Shown in pieces: positions 3,919-7,249 of a stretch of DNA of 7,249 nucleotides; the stretch's first letter is position 1, and every line of letters begins with the position of its first letter. The notes below the pieces were generated by a model. The model had not been told where the DNA came from. It saw nothing but the letters and a program-made list of their open reading frames with translations, and searched no databases. The stretch spans positions 1 through 7,249 of the forward strand of contig CABSDC010000111.1 in the NCBI GenBank assembly GCA_902476295.1. The letters run 5' to 3'. The position numbers and the translations under genes were made by a program. The stretch comes from SFTJ01 sp905210415. Its GTDB lineage: Bacteria; Bacteroidota; Bacteroidia; Bacteroidales; Muribaculaceae.

Positions 3919-5859
3919 TTATTTAGCGTCTTTGATTGCCTTCACCCAGATCTTGTAGCCAGCGTCTTTGAGGTGCAAACCGTCGGTAGTGAGTTCCTTG
4001 CGGAGCACGTTTGTGCCAGGTTCAACGAAAAGAGGGTAGAGGTTGATAAACTTCAAACCTTTTTCCTTGGCAAGTTCTGCCAAGCGAGCGTTGATTTCAG
4101 GCACTTGGTTGGTTTTGCCGTCGAGGTTCTTATAGCGGTGGAAGCTCTCGTTGATAGGCAATAGGCTTTGAATGATGAGTTCTGTGTTAGGGCATTCGCT
4201 CATGATTCGTTCTATCACTTTACGTTCGCGCGAGATGATGTCGTCGGTAGTCAAGTGGTGGCTAACGTCGTTGATGCCGCAGAGATAGTAGATCTTCTTA
4301 GGGTTGCCAGGAAGAATCTGGTGCAAGCGGTCGTAGATACCCATAATCTCATCACCGATGATGCCGCGGTTTACTACGTTTTTCCAACCGAGCTTTTTGC
4401 CCCAATCTTTACCGCCTTCAGTGAGGCTGTTGCCAAGCATCACAATGTCTTTGCTGGTGATGGCTGGTTGGTTGAGGAATTCTTGGAAACGAGTGTAGTA
4501 GTATGGGAAATACTTTTCTGTTGTTGCCTTGTGCTCAGCAGTGAAGCCAGTGTTGGTGTCGATGAGTGCACCAGCCACAGCGTTAGCCACGAGGGTGCGA
4601 AGAGCTCCTGCAGCACCACCATCTTCTGGGTGAGCGCGGTTGGTGAGAAGAATCACGCTGATGTCGTTCACAGGGTCGATAAGCACGCTTGTTCCGGTGT
4701 AGCCAGTGTGGCCGTAAGTCTCATCAGAGAACATATTACCGAGGTTGCTCGAATAGTCAGAATAAACGTCCCAACCGAGAGCGCGGCCTACTGCTTTCTC
4801 ATCGCGTGGCACGGTGCGCATTGCTTTCACTGCGAGTGGGCTGAGGATGCGAGTGCCGTTGAGTTCGCCGCCATTCTGCAAAGCAGCACAGAGGATTGCC
4901 AAGTCTTCAGCAGTGGTGAAGATGCCGGCATTGCCACTGATGCCGAGATTCATTTCTCGTGCAAGAGGGTCGTGCACTTGACCGAGGAAGCACACTTTGC
5001 GGTCTTTGCCTTGTTTTTCGGTAGGAGCGATATAATAACCCTTTGTTGTAGATGATTTGGCTTTAGTATCATCGGTAGTGTACATTGCTTCGTCGGTGAC
5101 TACCACGTTTTGGTCGTTCACCCAAAGACCTGATTTCTCGTCGAGGTGACAAGGTAGATAGTCGGTGTGCTTCATTCCGAGAGGCTTGAAGATGTAGTCT
5201 TGTGCAAATTCGCGAAGATTCTTGCCACTGACCTTTTCAATGATTTTTTGCAGTGTGATGAAGTTGAGGCAGCTGTATTGGAAGCCGGTGCTTGGTTTAA
5301 AATCGCGGTGGCAAGTTGAGATGTATTTCATCAGAGAGTCTACGTTGGCAGCATCGCCATATTGCTTGCGCAATTCGTTTGGTGTAACGTAGGCAGGCAG
5401 ACCAGATGAGTGGGTGAGCAGGTGCTCAATGCGTATGGTCTTGCTTTGCTTGCCATCTTCACTCTTCCAATTTTGGAAGCCGGGAATGTATTGGCTTACG
5501 GGGTCTTGCAGACGGATGTAGCCACGGTCGAGCAACACCGCTGCTGATACTGCAGTGCTCATTGATTTGCTGCATGAAGCCATGTCGAAGATTGTGTTGG
5601 TGGTCATTGGCTCTTTCTTAGGGAAAACGCTGCGGTTTCCGTAGGCTTTGAGATAAGCCATTTTGCCGTTTCTCACCACAGCCAACACGGCACCAGGGAT
5701 TTCTTCGTTGTTGATTGCATTGTTGATGATGCGGTCGGCGTTGAGTAGACGCTCGGCATCAAGACCTGCTTGCTGAGGAGCAACGCAAGGCAGAGGCTGT
5801 GCTTTAAGCGCTGGCATGGCGCAAAGCAGCCCCAAAAGAAGTGTGAATAATTTCTTCAT
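3919..5859 (-). CDS. Exported beta-lactamase-like serine hydrolase fused to an SGNH/GDSL esterase
   Basis: The 646-residue protein starts with a clear signal peptide (MKKLFTLLLGLLCAMPALKA), so it acts in the periplasm or at the surface. Domain 1, about residues 25-435, is class C beta-lactamase/penicillin-binding-like: S95-C-S-K98 (SxxK nucleophile and lysine), IRIEHLLTHSSGLP (142-155), Y195-S-C197 in place of YxN, APTE (278-281), VHDPLA (295-300), SGNAGIF (308-314) and H384-T-G (KTG equivalent). Domain 2, about 455-646, is an SGNH hydrolase with all four blocks: GNSLT with S478, NRG with G499, GIND with N530, and DGLH with D626 and H629. The family suggests cleavage of an ester such as an acetyl group on a glycan or peptidoglycan, with domain 1 perhaps a peptidase or esterase; substrates cannot be told from sequence. 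It has its own promoter (5907-5938). It is not a typical antibiotic-resistance beta-lactamase. Confidence 0.9.
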   Translation of the reverse strand: MKKLFTLLLGLLCAMPALKAQPLPCVAPQQAGLDAERLLNADRIINNAINNEEIPGAVLAVVRNGKMAYLKAYGNRSVFPKKEPMTTNTIFDMASCSKSMSTAVSAAVLLDRGYIRLQDPVSQYIPGFQNWKSEDGKQSKTIRIEHLLTHSSGLPAYVTPNELRKQYGDAANVDSLMKYISTCHRDFKPSTGFQYSCLNFITLQKIIEKVSGKNLREFAQDYIFKPLGMKHTDYLPCHLDEKSGLWVNDQNVVVTDEAMYTTDDTKAKSSTTKGYYIAPTEKQGKDRKVCFLGQVHDPLAREMNLGISGNAGIFTTAEDLAILCAALQNGGELNGTRILSPLAVKAMRTVPRDEKAVGRALGWDVYSDYSSNLGNMFSDETYGHTGYTGTSVLIDPVNDISVILLTNRAHPEDGGAAGALRTLVANAVAGALIDTNTGFTAEHKATTEKYFPYYYTRFQEFLNQPAITSKDIVMLGNSLTEGGKDWGKKLGWKNVVNRGIIGDEIMGIYDRLHQILPGNPKKIYYLCGINDVSHHLTTDDIISRERKVIERIMSECPNTELIIQSLLPINESFHRYKNLDGKTNQVPEINARLAELAKEKGLKFINLYPLFVEPGTNVLRKELTTDGLHLKDAGYKIWVKAIKDAK

Positions 5860-5906
5860 TTTTGTATGTCTAAAAAAAGGTTTTTTGTAAGCTTATATTT
5901 ATGTGT

Positions 5907-5938
5907 CAAAGTTAGACAAAATATTTGTCAATGCCAAT
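5907..5938 (-). promoter_or_regulatory. Promoter of the serine hydrolase/SGNH gene with an operator-like inverted repeat
   Basis: On the minus strand, ATTG (5938-5935) is followed by 20 bases and TAACTTTG (5914-5907), the Bacteroidetes promoter pattern. Predicted start is near 5901, about 40 bases before the ATG at 5859. Between the boxes lies the inverted repeat gacaaa-ata-tttgtc (5915-5929), and another tttgtc follows at 5943-5948, which could be a regulator site. Confidence 0.6.
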
Positions 5939-5963
5939 AATGTTTGTCCGCAATTATTTGGTT

Positions 5964-6911
5964 TTATCGCATAAAGAGAGCGATGTCGTAGCCGATGTAA
6001 ATCAGCAGGAATATCAGACCCTCGATGCGGTCGAACTTGCGCTTTCCGAAGGTGAAAATCACTATGTAGCAGAGCAGTGCTGAGAATAACAGCATGGCAT
6101 AATCTGTGATGGCGATGCTTTGGGTTGTGAACGGGTGTATAAGCGCTGGCACTCCAAGCACAAATAGCGCGTTGAAAATGTTAGAACCGAGCACGTTGCC
6201 AAGTGCCAACTGTGCGTTGCCACGACGAGCGGCAATGATGCAGGTGATGAGTTCGGGCAACGATGTACCCACAGCCACGATGGTGATAGAAATCACCGAT
6301 TCGCTAACTCCCCAAGCGCGGGCTATGCTTTTTGCCGAGTCGAGAAACATGGTGCCGCCTCCAATCAGTGCGCCCAGCGATGCAAGGGCGATGATGATGA
6401 GCAGAGCTATGTTGAGGCGCTGATATTTGTTTGGCTGTAATTCTTCTTCTTCGGTGGCCTCGTTGCGGCTCTTATACACCACATATCCCATATAGGCGGT
6501 GAATGCCACCAGCAATATCGCGCCATCAACGCGCGATAGTCCGGTTTGTGCGCCTGTGAATGTGAGGATTGTCACCAGAATAGATGCGAAAATCGCGAAT
6601 GGAATGTCGCGGCGAGTTTGTTGTCGCTGAATGGTGAATGGCAATATTAAGCCGGTTGCGCCAAGTATTAGCAGCACGTTGCAGATGTTAGAGCCGAGCA
6701 CGTTGCCCATGGCTATGTCGCCGTGGCCGGTGATTGCCGACGATGTGCTGATGAATAATTCTGGGGCCGATGTGCCCATTCCCACAATTGTGAGTCCGAT
6801 TACGAAATCGCTAAGATGCGCTTTCTTTGCTATTGCCACTGATGAGTCAACCAATACGTTTGCTCCGATAAGCAGCAAGGCAAGTCCGAGAATAAGTATG
6901 ATATAGTCCAT
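5964..6911 (-). CDS. Calcium/sodium antiporter (CaCA superfamily, YrbG-like)
   Basis: This inner-membrane cation exchanger has 315 residues and about ten hydrophobic segments, typical of bacterial members. The two inverted alpha repeats that form the ion-binding site are intact. Alpha-1 has GTSAPE (46-51) and GNVLGSN (69-75); alpha-2 has GTSLPE (215-220) and GNVLGSN (238-244). The predicted ion ligands E51 and E220 and the two Asn of GSN are present. A short acidic loop (EATEEEELQP, 151-160) separates the halves. Exchange of Ca2+ for Na+ (possibly K+-dependent) is inferred from the family; the actual ion is not settled by sequence. The ATG lies only 4 bases after the stop of trmO, so the two are surely one transcript. 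No terminator is visible after it, so some read-through into the serine hydrolase gene is possible. Confidence 0.93.
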   Translation of the reverse strand: MDYIILILGLALLLIGANVLVDSSVAIAKKAHLSDFVIGLTIVGMGTSAPELFISTSSAITGHGDIAMGNVLGSNICNVLLILGATGLILPFTIQRQQTRRDIPFAIFASILVTILTFTGAQTGLSRVDGAILLVAFTAYMGYVVYKSRNEATEEEELQPNKYQRLNIALLIIIALASLGALIGGGTMFLDSAKSIARAWGVSESVISITIVAVGTSLPELITCIIAARRGNAQLALGNVLGSNIFNALFVLGVPALIHPFTTQSIAITDYAMLLFSALLCYIVIFTFGKRKFDRIEGLIFLLIYIGYDIALFMR

Positions 6912-6915
6912 TGTT

Positions 6916-7249
6916 TTAGTCGATTGATTTTACTATTAGATTATTGTTGATAACTTGAAATTTCACTTCGTGTCCGCCGAATTTCATGCCATAGATGCGT
7001 TCTGGATCGTGTTGATAGCGAGGACGCGGGTCGCAAGCCAGCACTCCGCGCAGGGCGTGGAGTGTCTGAGTCGATATTCGCTTTGTGAATTCGTCGGGGA
7101 TAGTAACGTCGAGCAGCTGCATTCCGTTGCCCGTGTCGGTAAATCCGCCGGTGGCTTCGGGATGGCTGTCGGTGTAGGGCAAATATGGCTTGATGTCGAT
7201 GATTGGGGTGCCGTTCATCAGGTCGGCGCCGGCCACGATAATGGCAGGG
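6916..7249 (-). CDS. trmO: tRNA (t6A37) N6-methyltransferase TrmO, C-terminal part
   Basis: The frame is open to the right edge, so the start lies outside; about 110 residues are visible, roughly the C-terminal half of this usually ~230-residue family (UPF0066/YaeB/TsaA-like). TrmO uses S-adenosylmethionine to methylate N6 of threonylcarbamoyladenosine 37 in a tRNA for threonine. Visible hallmarks are GADLMNGTPIIDIKPYLPYT (visible residues 7-26; compare the family's D-x-x-DGTPxxDIKPYxPY) and ACDPRPRYQHDPERIYGM (71-88), where DPRPxY is a family signature. The stop is 4 bases from the start of the antiporter gene, indicating an operon. A GTG at 7234-7236 is internal, as the homologous coding frame continues upstream of it. 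Confidence 0.92.
   Translation of the reverse strand, partial: PAIIVAGADLMNGTPIIDIKPYLPYTDSHPEATGGFTDTGNGMQLLDVTIPDEFTKRISTQTLHALRGVLACDPRPRYQHDPERIYGMKFGGHEVKFQVINNNLIVKSID

Noticed and set aside
4168..5055. Plus-strand open frame (295 codons) inside the serine hydrolase gene
   Set aside because: It lies antisense to a gene with clear motifs in the other strand. Its translation is rich in Cys/His/Val/Ala with no family resemblance, a typical shadow frame.
3919..5859. Reading the gene as an antibiotic-resistance beta-lactamase
   Set aside because: The Asn of YxN is replaced, the motifs APTE/VHDPLA/SGNAGIF fit the broader serine-hydrolase group, and it is fused to an SGNH esterase domain.

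Overview
The window looks like chromosomal DNA from a member of the Bacteroidales, most likely a Prevotellaceae or Muribaculaceae gut/oral type. Three things support this. Each promoter I can see has the Bacteroidetes layout (TTTG or TTG, then 19-20 bases, then TAnnTTTG) rather than E. coli -35/-10 boxes. Start codons are preceded by A-rich DNA without clear Shine-Dalgarno sequences. The gene content includes a DUF4491-type small membrane protein, a secretion-signal-like C-terminal domain of the type IX system, and a beta-lactamase-like/SGNH fusion. The genus is an inference.

Left part, + strand (1-3705): the 3' two thirds of rpsA (ribosomal protein S1) runs in from the left edge and ends in a hairpin terminator. 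About 230 bases of intergenic DNA follow, holding three near-tandem promoter-like modules with a 76-77 base period and two hairpins. The last module drives a 111-residue membrane protein (DUF4491-like). Next come a consensus promoter and a small secreted protein that is little more than a signal peptide plus a type IX sorting-domain-like fold; its 5' end has a suggestive A7 tract and two mini-ORFs. A terminator whose loop carries the -33 box of the next promoter separates it from ilvE (branched-chain aminotransferase). A perfect bidirectional terminator ends ilvE.

Middle (3706-3918): no gene. The stretch is mostly an approximately 190-base, MITE-like element bounded by imperfect inverted repeats, with a perfect palindrome inside.

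Right part, - strand (7249-3919): the 3' part of trmO (tRNA-Thr t6A37 methylase) is followed after 4 bases by a Ca2+/Na+ antiporter of the CaCA family, clearly one operon. After 104 bases with its own promoter comes a 646-residue exported protein that fuses a class C beta-lactamase-like domain to an SGNH esterase domain.

The genes are mostly independent housekeeping or envelope functions: translation (S1, TrmO), amino-acid metabolism (IlvE), ion homeostasis (antiporter) and envelope/periplasmic proteins. I see no CRISPR, tRNA, rRNA, phage or complete IS. Nothing amounts to a clear new multi-gene system; the most interesting items are the repeat-borne promoters, the orphan sorting domain, the promoter inside a terminator, and the small inverted-repeat element.
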